Source: Tretioscincus oriximinensis
Lineage: Eukaryota; Chordata; Lepidosauria; Squamata; Gymnophthalmidae
Direction of reading: 5' to 3'
Assembly: GCA_022410635.1 (NCBI GenBank)
Contig: JAJVDF010000001.1
Coordinates: 10,260,119-10,324,118, forward strand
Length of the DNA stretch: 64,000 nt
The position numbers and the translations under genes are program-made. Of this stretch, positions 1 through 12,674 are shown in pieces. The first letter of the stretch is position 1; each line of letters begins with the position of its first letter. The notes under the pieces were generated by a model. The model had not been told where the DNA came from, did no database searches, and worked only from the letters and a program-made list of their open reading frames with translations.

Positions 1-2500
1 CCTTTCCATACATGAGCTCATGCTGGCTGCATTATCCCTCCTCAAAATACCAGAAGCACATGAGCTGATAAATACATTGTTTTACTAGATCAGTTCCAAA
101 GGATTTCAAATATTAAAAAGGCGAATGTGAAGTTTCCCTCTGTATCTCCTGCTAGTGTAAACCCAGCCCTCCTGCATTGCAAGAAATGTCCGTTGCAGAA
201 GCAGTGTGACGTTCTTATGACTCAGATCTTTACCAAGTCTTATAACCATGTCTTGATCATTCTCAAGCCAAAGCTTTAAATAGGGCTGTATGACTGGCCC
301 CATCATTCAATCGGAAATAATGGAAAGTAGAATTCTGGATAGAATATAAATGTTGGTGGTCCCATCAGAATCTGCCTTTACCTAATTCAGATGGTTCTTC
401 GTTGAGTCCAGAGCTGTCTACTTTGTCCTTTATCAACACAGCCTCTTGCTTTGCTTCCACAACAATTCCAAAACATCCCAAATAGACTAAAGCTGCCCTG
501 AAGGCGTGATCCAAACAGTCTGACAAACCTATAAACTGAAAGTATTGCCATTCTGTCCCAGATGAAAACAATTCCAGCAAGATTTTGCTAAATGTGCCAT
601 GACCAAATAATTCAATGAGTCTATGTGGGGCAACTGCACACTGTAACAAAACAATTATCCATTTGCCTAGGAACGGGGTCTACCTTCTAACTCCTCTTCC
701 ATGTCTAATATAAATTAGCAAGCCTGTGATTTAGTCCTTTCTTTCTGCAAAATACCATTTTGTTTACATGGGATAATATAATGTTTCCAGCTCTATTTAG
801 CAACAGAATGATATTTTTTGAGATCAGGGATGCAGATTATGAAGGCATCCATATTAAACTGTGGACACCTGTACACACTCATAACTTATGTGTACCTAGC
901 ACACACTAGATCATAATTATCACAATATGGAAAGCTGTCACTTTCCACTATAAAGTGGTGTAAATGATGATGTGTGACCACTGAACAAGACTGAAGGGAC
1001 TAATGGAGATTACAAGAGCTGACTTAGCAAGTCAGTGATTTTACTAGTAAACAATTCTTACATCTAAACATGATGAAGTGGACCAATTTTGGAAGGCATT
1101 CTGTTTCAACTGCATATACAGATTTTTCCCTCCCTAGCAGGACATCATCTAAAGGAAGCTAAGCAGACACCAAGAGACATACAACATTGACATTTTACAC
1201 ACTTTCAGAGGGAAATTCTTCGAAAGACTGAGCAGCACTACGGAAAAGACCCTCTATACTTCCCATTGCCCCTCATACATCTCAAAAGAAACAATATTAC
1301 AAGAAAGTCCTCACTTTGTAATCTTGAGCCTGCCTTCCTGGATTAAGATCTGCTTCAACAGATGCAGACTGAGAAATAAATCAAAGATAATTGAGCATCT
1401 ACGTCTACTGGACTATGGCACTTTCATCGCATCAAATTTTCTAAGGTCAATTGTTCACAGAAAATTAATTGTCCCTGGTTTCCAGACTTTGCGACAGATT
1501 ACAGAAAGAGCTTTCACCATTCACCCTAGTTTTGGCTTAATTGACTGGATAATTGGTACTGTGATTGCTAAATAAATTGCTACAGAGCTTCCCAAATATA
1601 GGAAATCTGACATTCACAGCTGTACGCTGCTAAGTAAATGAACAAATGAACGAATGAATAATTGCTAAATGAATAATATATTTCTGCTGTTCTCTATATA
1701 ATCCTGCCCTCATATCATAATTTGACTATCTCATTACAGATTTCACTTCTGCTTCANTGGTTTCTTTGATAAGACCACCAGTCTTCTCGTTCTGCTCTTT
1801 TTCATATCCACAACCCTCAACAAAGAAGAAACTAACTTTTTTTAGAAAAGGTGTTGTAAAAGTTTGAAATCACAATACAAGTAATTTTAGATCAAGCATT
1901 GATGTCTCCCCTAGACCCATGAGCAGAGTCTATTGTGGTCCTTTCTCAGACTGTGAAATGTGAAAGAAATGAACTTAAGGCAGCATTTACTTATGAAGCC
2001 TTTACATATAGCATTGGCTATCCCCCACCACCTTGGCTTTCACCAGATAACTTAAGACCATAAAAATTGCCAGAATTCAAATTTGCTAGCCAGGATTATT
2101 TCATCTGAGCATCCATCCACACATGGTACACTGCCAGAACCAGCAAAATGGCACTCAGCTTGGTACACTGGCCATGACATGCATGCTCTCTTATATGGAG
2201 GCTATTGGTTCACTGCCTAGAATGCTTAGAAATGGTCTACGCTTCAAACAAGCTATGGTGCCATTCTCCAAAGCTCTGCTGTATGTGGATAGGGTTGTTC
2301 AGTCAAACCCTTGCTCCATCCAATGACCCAGTGCCACCATACCCTAGATGACTACATAGTGTGTTTATCGATTCCCTGAGAACATAACGAAGGAGTTTAA
2401 TTATTTGCCTTCTGGGAGGTTTTTCAAGTTATCCCGCTAAGTTATCACTCCTGGCCTGAGATTTCCTAGTTGTTTCTTTATCCAAGTTTCTTTATATAAG

Positions 2501-2666
2501 TAGGCTGACCAGATGACCCCTTTTGGTTTTTTCTGAGGAAAAAAAATTAAAAAAAATGGAAAAAAATCTTTTTTTGAAAAAAAATTCCTCAGAAAAAACT
2601 GGGAGCCACACCAAAACTGGGTTTTCAACCACCACCACCCCAAAAGGGGTCATCTGGTCAGACTAT
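2501..2666. mobile_element. hAT-like foldback MITE (family G), copy 1
   Basis: A palindromic element whose ends are TAGGCTGACCAG and the near-inverse CTGGTCAGACTA. The arms carry inverted CCCCTTTTGG/CCAAAAGGGG and TTCTGAGGAA/TTCCTCAGAA motifs around an A/T-rich centre. Flanks are TATATAAG on the left (2493-2500) and TANATAAG on the right, consistent with an 8-bp target duplication, which is the hAT hallmark. It is non-coding. A second copy at 40855 has the same ends and a perfect 8-bp duplication. Confidence 0.85.
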
Positions 2667-3185
2667 TANATAAGTATTATTTAGCTTCTTTCAAAACCAA
2701 CCACATTGGCCTACCTATTGCCACACCAAACAAAATTCATCCACATACCTGTCTTTGCCTCCAAGTACAGAGGTACACATTCAAGTCCAATAGCATGCAC
2801 AAAAAATATCCTTTTATGTTACATATGGCAATTTAAAGACTAACAGATTTGTCTGTGATAAGCTTGCTTCGCCACAATAAATCAATTTGTCTTCAAGGTA
2901 CCACAAGGGCAAAACTCATATTTGCTGTAACTGTGGCTTAATCCCCATGACTTAACTTTTTTTGGATGTTATCTCTTATGTTGTCAAATAATTTTGTGCA
3001 ATGTTAGGATTCAAGCCAAAGTACCCTTGGTCACTATGGCAAGATATCTTTTGAGGCTGAAGCAAGGAACCCTTTTTCAACTGAATAGACAACTGAATAA
3101 ATTACACCAGAGAGAGGTCAGCTTTTAGGTTACAAAGTATGATAAATTATCACATTCTGCATTCCCATCAAGCTTCTCCTTCTCC

Positions 3186-3390
3186 ACATGTCGCCTCCGG
3201 GATGGAGCAACAGGCAGGACTCTTGAAATACCATTTGCAGGGAGTCACGAACAGGAGCAGCATATTTTGCTTTCCTCTGTTCGGACTGCCCAGGTGCATC
3301 TGGTGGGCCTCTGTGTGACACAGAATGCTGGACTTGATGGGCTGCGGCCTGATCCAGTATGGCTCTTCTTATGTTCTTATGTTCTTATCA
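3186..3390 (+). mobile_element. CR1-type LINE, 3' tail
   Basis: Non-coding 3' end shared with the copies at 8541, 31290 and 35222: GAGCAACAGGCAGGACTC, then GCTGGACTTGATGGGCTGCG, then GATCCAGTATGGCTCTTC, ending in TTATGTTC-type octamer repeats. CR1 elements end in such short repeats rather than poly-A. This copy is 5'-truncated, as is usual for the family. Confidence 0.85.
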
Positions 3391-3959
3391 CCAGAGCTAA
3401 CTAAAACTATTCACACGGGGGAAATGAAATCCTTTAATTTGCATATTTTCATATGTGTCTTTCACTCTGATAATTTGTCTACACTGGAGATGAATTATCT
3501 CAAAATCTAAGGCATGGATTGTCTATCATCCCAATGCTATGCAATTTTTCAGTAGAGTTTTAGATGTGGTTTGTCATTACTTATTTGAGAAGGGACAGAG
3601 AATTAAACCTGCAACTTTCTGCTTTCCAGACAGTTTCCTTTACCACTGATCTACAGCCACTTTCTTCTCTTTTTATATTTAGTCATAGTCATGAAATGCA
3701 ATTTGAGTTGATAGTGAAAGAATACAGAGAACCAATGTGCAGTTTTCTGTACAGGTACAGAATTGCCATGATCTTCCTTTGACAAGGGTCAGGGATGAAC
3801 ATGTGACTTTATTTTCCAGGCAGGTCTTTTATGCTGCAAGGAGTCACACGAGAATCTCATATATTATATAAGAATATCCCACCTGAATGAGGCACGAGTA
3901 TGAGAAACGCTTGTCCCTTGTACTGGGATTTTTACTAGGATTTTTCTGATTACTGAAGC

Positions 3960-4115
3960 CAGGGCCAAAAGTGACATGACAAGTGATGTCACTTTCTGTC
4001 TCTGCTTGCAGGAATGGCAGCCTGTGGCTGGAAGTGACATCACAAATGTCACCACTTCCAGTCTATGCTTTCGGAGGAATGGTGCTTGGAGTGATGTCAC
4101 TTCCGGCCCCACCCC
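3960..4115. repeat. Cluster of palindromic GTGATGTCAC-type motifs
   Basis: Four copies of AGTGACATCAC or its inverse GTGATGTCACTT occur within about 140 bases (near 3985, 4034, 4092, with a variant near 3973). Neighbouring copies lie in opposite orientation and could pair into hairpins. The core resembles a CRE-like half palindrome (TGATGTCA). I read it as the remains of an unrecognised repeat rather than a regulatory array, but cannot settle it by eye. Confidence 0.5.
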
Positions 4116-4265
4116 AAAAATGAATCACAAATCATCCCATGTGCTTTGTGTGCAAGGAAAACACTGAATGTCAGAGGTTTTTGGTTCCCGGGTTGGGATT
4201 TCCCACCAGAAAACTCCCAGCACTGGACTTGTGCAACTTTCTTAGAAGTTGGGAAATGTTTTGAC

Positions 4266-4445
4266 ATTGTCTTTTTCCAGAGAAGAAGAAAAAAACTGGG
4301 TTTTTATATCCTGCTTTTCTCACCCAAAGGGTCTCAAAGTGGTTTACAAGGGTATTTTTCTCACGAAAGATTACATTCTATCTTCCCCACCAGGCTGTGA
4401 TCTTGCCTATGACCTTGCTTCTTAGGCAACTGCTATTTCACAAAG
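4266..4445 (-). mobile_element. tRNA-derived SINE, tail half
   Basis: Contains the shared SINE body read in reverse: (GAA)n tail, then TTTATATCCTGCTTTTCTCACC and TCTCAAAGTGGTTTACAAGG, also seen at 7700, 39139 and 57447. The tRNA-like head is missing here. The minus-strand orientation follows from the full-length plus copy at 39139. Confidence 0.7.
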
Positions 4446-4469
4446 GCCCTTCAGTCCATTTTTAAAGTA

Positions 4470-4612
4470 ACAAAACACAACAGCAAAGGAATAAGATGTT
4501 TCCTTTTGGTTCACCTTTACTTTAGATAAACTGAAAATTACTACTCACTTTGCTCCGGTGTTTTTCCATTCTGAAGCTGGATTGGAATTGGATTAAAATT
4601 TATTATGCTGTT
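4470..4612. mobile_element. Degenerate family D foldback element
   Basis: Ends in the D arm ACTTTGCTCCGGTG, CCATTCTGAAGCTGGATTGG, GGATTAAAATTTA. The opposite arm is weak. Compare the clear copies at 43427 and 57208. Confidence 0.4.
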
Positions 4613-6613
4613 CCTTACTTTACATAAAGTAAATAGCTAAGAATTTTTAATCATTGAAAATTCTGCACACCATTTTCAAACTTTTGTCTTTTTTTGAAAT
4701 ATCAACTAGATATCCTTCTATACCTAAGGACTGCAAGCAAGATTCAGCCTTGGAAAAAAGACCTGATCAATATTTGACATCTGAAAGGTCATAACAACCA
4801 TATTGAAAAAAAAGTCTTAATTGCTGCATATTTTTTGAATAGCTATCCACAAGAAAAATCACAGGGCATCAGTGTTTCCATGTCCCAGTTCCTGAAGTCA
4901 CTCTAACAGGATACCATAGTTGTTGATGTCAAAACAGAGCTTGAGGAGAACTAACAAGGTCACATTGCCCATCTCCGGTAAAGGTCACCCATCAGAGCAA
5001 CCAAAAAAGCCTCAAGGCTCTTTTCCACCACATGTTTTGCTTCCCTATTCCTTTTAAAACATGTTCATGATCGTGCCTCAGTTACTTTAAGTTTCCACGG
5101 TGCTCTGAACATTGTCTAGAAATCTCGTCACATGACGAACCACATAAGGCATTCCTTGCCTTACTACAATTCGCAGCATTCTCTGCGAGCCAAGAGCCAA
5201 TTAACTTTTACATAGAGCTTCAAAATCTCATGAGATTTGCCATGTTCACACTGTTAAATGTCTCCACAAAGGTTTTTTTCAGATTATAGAAATGTCTGCT
5301 GTTGAATCGCACAAACTTCAGTGGCTAAAAATTCCGTGAAAACAGACCTTATTAGCAAGTGGATTGCTAAACATGTGTGACCTCTTGGGGCAGACTGAAG
5401 TTGATGCTGCTTCTACCTCGCTAAATATTTGAGTGGGGATGGACCCTAAGTAGCATAACCCTACCTAAAACCAAACTGAAATACAATAATCTAGATAATC
5501 TGCTTCCTTCAAGCATGCCTGCACCTGACTAGCTATGTGGCATGGATTTCATGGACAATCTGTGATTTTAAAATGTTTTAGAAACATCCAGACTGAAAAG
5601 GTAAGTTTGCAAATTTTGAAGTCACCTTCAGTTAATTTAAAATTGCTGTCAAGTATCTATAGTGTCACCATGAAGGAATATAACATGATATTACCCTTTG
5701 CTGTCACCATAGAGATGCTATAGATGGCATATTGTAGATGCCAATCGCCTCTGGTAATATGCAATGGTTAATACTTTCACCATTTCTGTTTCTAAATACC
5801 TTCCTTAAATTTATCATACTAACAGGTAAATTGTGTCCTGATTTTGGACTCTTAGATTATGGCAACCCTAACCATGAGATACAATTTAGGATGAAGCTAA
5901 ACAAACAAACAAGCAAAGAGGGAAAGCCAATGCGAACTTCTGTGCCAACAACACAGAAATATATTACAAAGCATATCCAAATGGCTCCTTTGCCCTCTGC
6001 CCCATCATCATTTACGACACTAGCTTATTTATTCAAAGAACTTTGTAAATCATCCAAAACACTGAGAGAAACAGATGTAGAAACAAACAAATGTCCTATT
6101 TCCTTAGGGCCAAACAACACGGTACACATAGTTATGAGTAAACGTCCTCTAACATTTTCCCCCTAATCTAAAGCAGCCCATGGGAGAGCTGTATTTTTTA
6201 ATGGAACCCTGGCAAGAAGAGAGGATTATTTAACTATTTCCCACCAAAGTTCTTTTTTACTCCCCCAAACTGCTTTCCCTCTTTGAAGGAATAAAGGAAG
6301 TTGTTGGGGACTATACAACCAAGATGAACTCCAGGTCAACTACATGAGCTTCCCTATGCAATTTTCTTCCATAAAGAAGTGGTTTGCTATTGCCAACTTC
6401 TGGAGAGTGGCTGGTAACTTGACTAGCAGATAGTTTGGTTTACAACTAAGCTACAGACAATCCCAAAAAAGGAAATTGACCTTAATATATTTTTCTTATA
6501 CAAGAAAACAAAGGTGGAAGAAGATGGTAAAGTGTGAAAATATATGGAGAATCATTTATCCAAGCCTCTTTTCATTTAAAAACAGGCTCTTTAATAACCT
6601 CTATGGAATGATT

Positions 6614-7003
6614 AAAGTTCTGGATCTAGCAAAAATGGATCAACTGGCATGATTGATTAGAGGAAAACCTCTCATTTCTTTTCCTAAAAATTGGGGGGCC
6701 TTCGTAGACGTTTTGTATAATAATAATAAATGTTATTAGTAGGATTTGAGGAATCACTTAGCAATATCAAGATTAAGAAGTTTAGAACTAACAAGCACTA
6801 CAATAAAAATATTTTAAGCTGTTAAGGAACTAGTTATAAGACATTTTTAGATCTTTCAGTTTCTACAGATCACAATTATGACATGTTCTCTATGTTCTAT
6901 TTGTGTTTGTTCTTGAATTCATCATTATTTTCTGCTTTTTTCCCTTTTCCTCCTTTAGCTTTATGGTTGCATTTTATGGAAACTTCAATAAAACTTTTTT
7001 CCC
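6614..7003 (+). mobile_element. L1-type LINE, end of ORF2 and 3' UTR (dead copy)
   Basis: Frame from 6620 reads LDLAKMDQLA, a stop, then LIRGKPLISFPKNWGAFVDV, resembling the extreme C-terminus of vertebrate L1 ORF2 proteins (a helix, then a W-x-P/A-F motif near the end). It is followed by a T-rich 3' UTR ending GGAAACTTCAATAAAACTTTTTT. The in-frame TGA and missing upstream body show it is a truncated, inactive remnant. The family assignment is from memory of the motif. Confidence 0.55.
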
Positions 7004-7212
7004 CTAAGGCTGTAGCAATATTTGCACGGCAGCTTTATGCATCCTGAATGGCCAATGAGGATATAGAGATTACCTGACAGGCATGCCATAATCTAAACCT
7101 GTAGAATCTGTACATAAAAATCCCTGTCTGTGTATAATGTGTCCAGTTTTATTTTGCTTTTGAAGCATAAGTCTATTGCTTGTTGAACATTGTTATGACT
7201 ATTATAGTAGAT

Positions 7213-7390
7213 CATATATAGAAATTCCAGCAAAGGGGCCAGTAGCACTTGAGACTAACAGGAGAAAGGTTGGTGGCACCAATATGCCACCAACCTTTCT
7301 CCTGTTAGTCTCAAGTGCTACTGGCCCCTTTGTTGGACTTTCTACTAGACTTACACGTCTATTTCTCTGAAATTGACATATATAGAAATT
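7213..7390 (+). mobile_element. Family H hairpin element with 14-bp target duplication
   Basis: Two exact copies of CATATATAGAAATT (7213-7226 and 7377-7390) bracket the element. Inside is a perfect 48-base inverted repeat, arms 7231-7278 and 7285-7332, with a 6-base loop. The arms start CAAAGGGGCCAGTAGCACTT. The remainder (7333-7376) carries GTTGGACTTTCTACTAGAC, the inverse of the left end seen in the copy at 19752. Other copies are at 14917, 19752, 28965, 43045 and 57759. Long target duplications of variable length point to LINE-style insertion rather than cut-and-paste. Confidence 0.8.
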
Positions 7391-7699
7391 AATTAAGATA
7401 GTCTATCTGGGCCATTGGACATTCTGATCTAAAAGATTAGGAAAGCAGTTGATTGGACAAAGTGTTATCTTGAACCCCTATCACATATGGACTGGCCCAG
7501 ATGGACAATATGTAAGGGAGATGCCTGCTCTGTCAGTAACATTCTTCTGTTTATATCTGAGAGCTTAGTCTATGGCCTTTTTTTTGCACTAAACTTTATT
7601 CTGGATTATATCTCAGAATAAGGACTTTCCATCCGCATGCTAGTGCAAACTAAGGAAGGCCCCAGCATGGTCTTTCTGCAGTCTGCATCAATATATAGA

Positions 7700-7908
7700 G
7701 GAGGATGAGGGACTCAAAGTGGTTTACAAGGTTTTTTTCACCTGAGGGCTTACATTCTATAAATGGTTCCCATTTATCTAGTCACAGTCTGTTGCAATTT
7801 CTTGCAATTCTTGCTTTCAAATAGCTGGGTTGGCTAGTAGAAGGTGTTCACCTCTCTCCACGTCTGGCATAGATGAAAGACTGGCACTTAGCTGACTGAG
7901 CCATTCGT
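7700..7908 (-). mobile_element. tRNA-derived SINE (TTC-tail family)
   Basis: Body GACTCAAAGTGGTTTACAAGG and CTTGCTTTCAAATAGCTGGG matches the copies at 39139 and 57447. The right edge, read on the minus strand, is the head: GAATGGCTCAGTCAGC. The usual (GAA)n tail on the left is lost or reduced. Confidence 0.7.
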
Positions 7909-8540
7909 TCCTATTCTGAGATGTAATCCACAATAAGAGTCGATGCAAAAAGGGTCTGTATTGCTGAACCAATACATAACATCACCTGTCCTCACTCCCT
8001 CATGGCAAATTAACAGATTTGGACAAGCGAGGGCTCTGCAAAGACCTGTATCCTTCCTGCTGCTATACTGCCATGAGTAATCCTTGGAACACATGAACAG
8101 CACAGTGGGAGAAAGAAACTTGGTAGATCTTCCTCCATTCATTGATGATGAAAAGGACATTCCTACCTCTCCAGATCTTCAAACACATCTACAAATAAAA
8201 TTATAGCCAGACAACAAAAGTTCACAGGCTGCGATCTTGACAGCAGGGGTAATTGGAAACATATGAACAACACACTACTACTTTAAATAAACTGTTATCA
8301 GTGTGACAGTACAAAGTGGGGAAAACTACACTTGTAGAAAAACTTTCCCCATGAAAATCCTGGCATTGGCTATACGTGTGAGTAGGAAAGACTCTTTTTT
8401 ACAGTTACAACTTCAATATTTGGCTATTTACTACTACCACAAACTGATTATGTCCTGCATTAATGGGGCTACCATAGCTACAGATTAGAAGTAAGATTTA
8501 TACACTGCCCCATTTGGAACATTTGTTCTGAAAAGCAGGC

Positions 8541-9157
8541 CACATTCGGAATACTGTGTTCAGTTCTGGTCACTACATCTCAAGAGAGATATTGTGGAAC
8601 TATAGAAGGTGCAGAAAAGGGTAACAAGAATGNTCAAGGGTCTGGAGCATCTCCCTTATGAAGTCAGGCTGCAACGTCTGGGCCTCTTCAGCCTCGAAAG
8701 GCGACGTTTGAGAGGTAATCCGATTGAAGTGTATAAAATCATGCATGGGATGGATAGGGTGAACAGAGAAAAGATGGACTAGAGGACACTCCTTGAAAAT
8801 GATGGGCAGAAAAGTGAGAACAGACAAAGGAAAATATTTTTTCACCCAGAGGGTCATCAGCCTGTGGAATTTACTTCCTGAAGCGAACAGCTTGGATAGC
8901 TTCGAGACAGGACTAGTCAGGTTTATGGACACCAAGGGTATAAATGGGTACTAGGATGGGTGTTTGGATGCTGCCTCCGGGANAGAGCAACAGGCAGTAC
9001 TCCTGAAGTACCATCTGCAGGGAGTCATAGTGCATATTTTGCTTTCCTCTATTCAGACTGCCCAAGTGCATCTAGTGGGCCTCTGTGTGAGACAGAATGC
9101 TGGACTAGATGGGCTCTGGCCCGAACCAGTATGGCTCTTCTTATGTTCTTATGTTCA
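8541..9157 (+). mobile_element. CR1-type LINE, 3' portion
   Basis: Longest CR1 piece in the window (about 620 bases). It begins CACATTCGGAATACTGTGTTC, continues with GGTCTGGAGCATCTCCCTTA, ATCATGCATGGGATGGATAG and TTTTCACCCAGAGGGTCATC, and ends GCTGGACTAGATGGGCTCTG and TTATGTTCTTATGTTC. The segment corresponds to the end of the reverse-transcriptase ORF2 and the 3' UTR. Frames are broken, so it is inactive. Confidence 0.9.
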
Positions 9158-9224
9158 GAGGTCTGCAAGTTTGATCACTAGCCTCTTCTCAAAAACAGAC
9201 AATACCAAAATACTTCTGCATCTC

Positions 9225-9452
9225 TAACAATAAAATTGCATAGAAGAGCCCATAAACTCTGGGACACACTGTGGTACTGTGATGGAAGAAACTGCTTGAA
9301 AAACAGAAGGCTGTCAGTTCAGTCCCCAGCTTTCCCCGGAAGTAGGTAAAGGCAAACCAAATCTGTATCTCTGCAAATAAAACTGCATGGAGATACCTGT
9401 AGAGATGCCCATGTTGATCGAGAGCCCAACAACAACAACAAGTATTCACTCA
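9225..9452 (+). mobile_element. tRNA-derived SINE with (AAC)n tail
   Basis: Has a B-box-like GTCAGTTCAGTCCCC, then GAAGTAGGTAAAGGCAAACC, AAAACTGCATGGAGATACC and CATGTTGATCGAGAGCCC, ending in (AAC)4. Related copies are at 23935 and 34075. The tRNA-like head starts somewhere near 9260; the left limit is uncertain. Confidence 0.7.
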
Positions 9453-9639
9453 GCCAGTGAGCAAGGTCAAAAACACAAGCTCCTCTAGATGTTGCTAGAC
9501 TTCAGCTCCCATAAACTACAGCAGCTTGGCTAAATGTTTAGGACAATAATAGTGCTAGTCAATCAATATATGAAACGTTCCCTAATGAATATACATACTT
9601 GAACTAGCTATGCATCCCAATTCAATTGTTCTTCCAAAC

Positions 9640-9753
9640 ACAAACCAATTTGTACATTTGCCAGATATAAAAAGAATTCAAATCCCACACTAATATGTGG
9701 ATAGTAGGTCCCTATTCCAGAATATAATTTGGAATAAGATCCAATTCAGAATG
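9640..9753. mobile_element. Old family A-related foldback fragment
   Basis: Contains CACACTAATATGTGGATAGT then CCTATTCCAGAATATAATTTGGAATAAGATCC, the half-element arrangement also seen at 15735, 41770 and 59950. Diverged from the young GC-rich family A copies upstream of the gene. Confidence 0.5.
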
Positions 9754-10154
9754 GGCTGACATTTTTGTCAGACGATTAGAAGGAGTTATTACAGACTTTC
9801 AGGCATGCCTCCAGGGTCCAGTATACTATGGGGGGCACATTTCAGCAGTACAATGAAGCATACCAATGAAAAACCACTCATGGGAGTGCCAAAAAAACAG
9901 AAAGCCTTGTGCTAGCTCCAAGCTTGGGAACGAGCATAAAAATTAATATGGAGCAGACCATCCGTAGCTTGGGATGGATTGCTTATTCCAGCACAGGAGA
10001 CTGGAATAAGCCCTCTCTGTANTGGAATAGCAACATTAAGTGAGGAAAGAGCCTTTTGAGGGGGCATAGGAGTAAAAGAGAAGGGAAAGTCCTTCACCCA
10101 CATTCCTCGCTGTAAGCCAGAGCTCTGCAGTGCACTGTAAATAATATACACAAA

Positions 10155-10260
10155 CAAACATACTAGTAATAGTCTGGCTCATCTAGTCCATCACCCTGTC
10201 ATGCAATGGCCTATCGACTGCTTCTAGGAATCTCAAACCTTCACCTGTTCTCAGCTTCTT
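10155..10260 (-). mobile_element. CR1-type LINE tail, degenerate
   Basis: CTGGCTCATCTAGTCCATCA followed by CACCTG/TTCTC-like words is the inverse of the CR1 tail GATGGACTAGATGGGC. The copy is badly decayed. Confidence 0.4.
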
Positions 10261-11209
10261 GTAATGATCCTTAAAGTTATCTGCCTATCTATCTAACCAA
10301 CCCAGAAGTAGCAGATTTAAGCATCCATTCTAGCTAAAAACCTATGAGGACTAACCATTTTTCATCCACCCACAGCGGCCCACCAACTGCTTCCTAGCAT
10401 CTTAAGCAGAAGATGGGGCAAAACCTTTACCTGCTATCGACTGCCAATTAAGTATGATCTGATACCTCATTAGATCATACTATTAGAATTGCATGTTATC
10501 CATAGTCCACATTTCCAGGAGAGAAATGTGGATTATATTTATATGGGATAAATATTTATGGGAGTTTGTTGTATGTTGTATGTCATATCAATTGTATATG
10601 TTTTCTTTTGTGAGGCCCTTTGGGGAAAATGGCATTATTTATTTATCTATTTATTGACTTAAAATAATTTTTGAAGAAAAATAAATCCCAATACCATTAA
10701 CTCAATCAAATCAAGACATACACAAAAAGTGGATTAAATGCATCTTAAAGGTGGTAGTAATAGAATTCGCATCCTAGAGTCTCTAATCCACATTATAAGT
10801 TTGAGGGGGATTGAAACTAATTTAGACATGTCAAACAGATAAACTTGCACTCTACACACTGTTGACACTAAAAAAAAAAATAAAGACCAGGACACAGAGT
10901 CATTTATCATTCCTACAGAAAGATCTAAACCTTCCTATCCAACTTACCACTATTTTTAAAAGAACGAAGGAAACACAATATATAGCAAACACTTGGTTTA
11001 ATGGATCTCATTCATTCCATGGAGCTGTCCATTTATTTCAGTGAACTGATTCCAGCTGTTTCCAGCCAATTGCCTACATACTGAAGTTGGTGAAACCGTT
11101 AAAACAAAACAAAAACCCTGACAGGCAAGAAACAGAAAACATTAATTTCACACAGCAGACTGAGGATGGCAAGGGACAAGCTGATGGTATCAGGCACTTA
11201 ACTAAAAAT

Positions 11210-11320
11210 AAAGGTAATTGTTCCTCCTCTCTCAGAGGTGCAAGGAGCATGGACACTGTAAAGAGCCTTTTCAGTAGTAGTTCCCAAACTTTAGAACAGC
11301 CTCCCTCTGGAGGTTTCTGA
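11210..11320 (+). mobile_element. L2-type LINE ORF fragment
   Basis: GAGGTGCAAGGAGC, TTTTCAGTAGTAGTTCCCAAACTTTAGAACAGCCTCCC parallels the L2 words for FSVAAPKLWNSLP seen more clearly at 15262. A similar scrap lies at about 32725-32800. Both are short and decayed. Confidence 0.45.
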
Positions 11321-11397
11321 GGCACCTACATTTCACCAAAATCTTTGATTTTAACTTGGTCTGGAAAGGGAGAAACAGATTGAAAATATCTTGAGAT

Positions 11398-11546
11398 TTA
11401 TTATTATTATATTATTAATGTTATTAATTATATGATTATTATTAATTATATGATTATTAATTATATGAATATTATTAATTATATGAATATTATTAATTAT
11501 ATGAATATTATTAATTATATGAATTATATTGATTATATTATTATTA
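11398..11546. repeat. AT-rich minisatellite and (ATT)n
   Basis: (ATT)n grades into about four copies of an 18-base unit (ATTATTAATTATATGAAT). Open frames reading I, N and H repeats across it are artefacts. Confidence 0.95.
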
Positions 11547-12239
11547 TGGCTCACCCTGGAATCTTTCGGTAAACGGTCGGGAATAGTGGAATGAATGAAT
11601 GTGCACTATCCTCAAGATCTCATAGAACATCACAGTAAAAAAAATAGAAAACGGCTATACCAAAAATAATAATACTAAATACCAACATATTGAATTTGGA
11701 GTTGAGAAAATATTTCTCAGACAAAGACAAAATAAATCAGGGTGTTTTACTAATCTTCTGAATACACGCATTGAAGGTGCCTTCTGCAAATGAGGAAGTA
11801 GATTATTTGACAATTCTGGGGATCACTACTAAGAAGGCCCTATCCTGGTTCTCCACCTTCCAGCTACTGACAGTTGGAGCCCAACCAAAAAGGCTTCCCC
11901 TGCAGATCTTAAGACAGTGGTCAAGTTGACATGAGATAATGAATAAATAAATTTGAAATTAATTAGAGGGAGATCCAGTGAACGAAGAGTTTGTTGCCTT
12001 TTGGAAAGGAATAAACACATACCACAGGTTCTACATTCTCGTGTGAGACCAGACACCCATTTTCAATCAAAATTGAACTTCAGGAGATTCTTCCCTTTTC
12101 ACAATGAATCTGACTCTTTTCTCATGCCTGCCACATGCTGTTTCCCATCTCCCCACTTCTTTCAGCCACCCGCCCCACCCTCCACAAAATCATTCCATTA
12201 ACTTGCCTTTTTTCCCCAAAAAAATTCATTTTATTTTTA

Positions 12240-12674
<435 letters not shown>

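Noticed and set aside
5738..6166. Open frame of 142 codons
   Set aside because: No domain, signal or splice context recognised, and composition is that of the surrounding intron.
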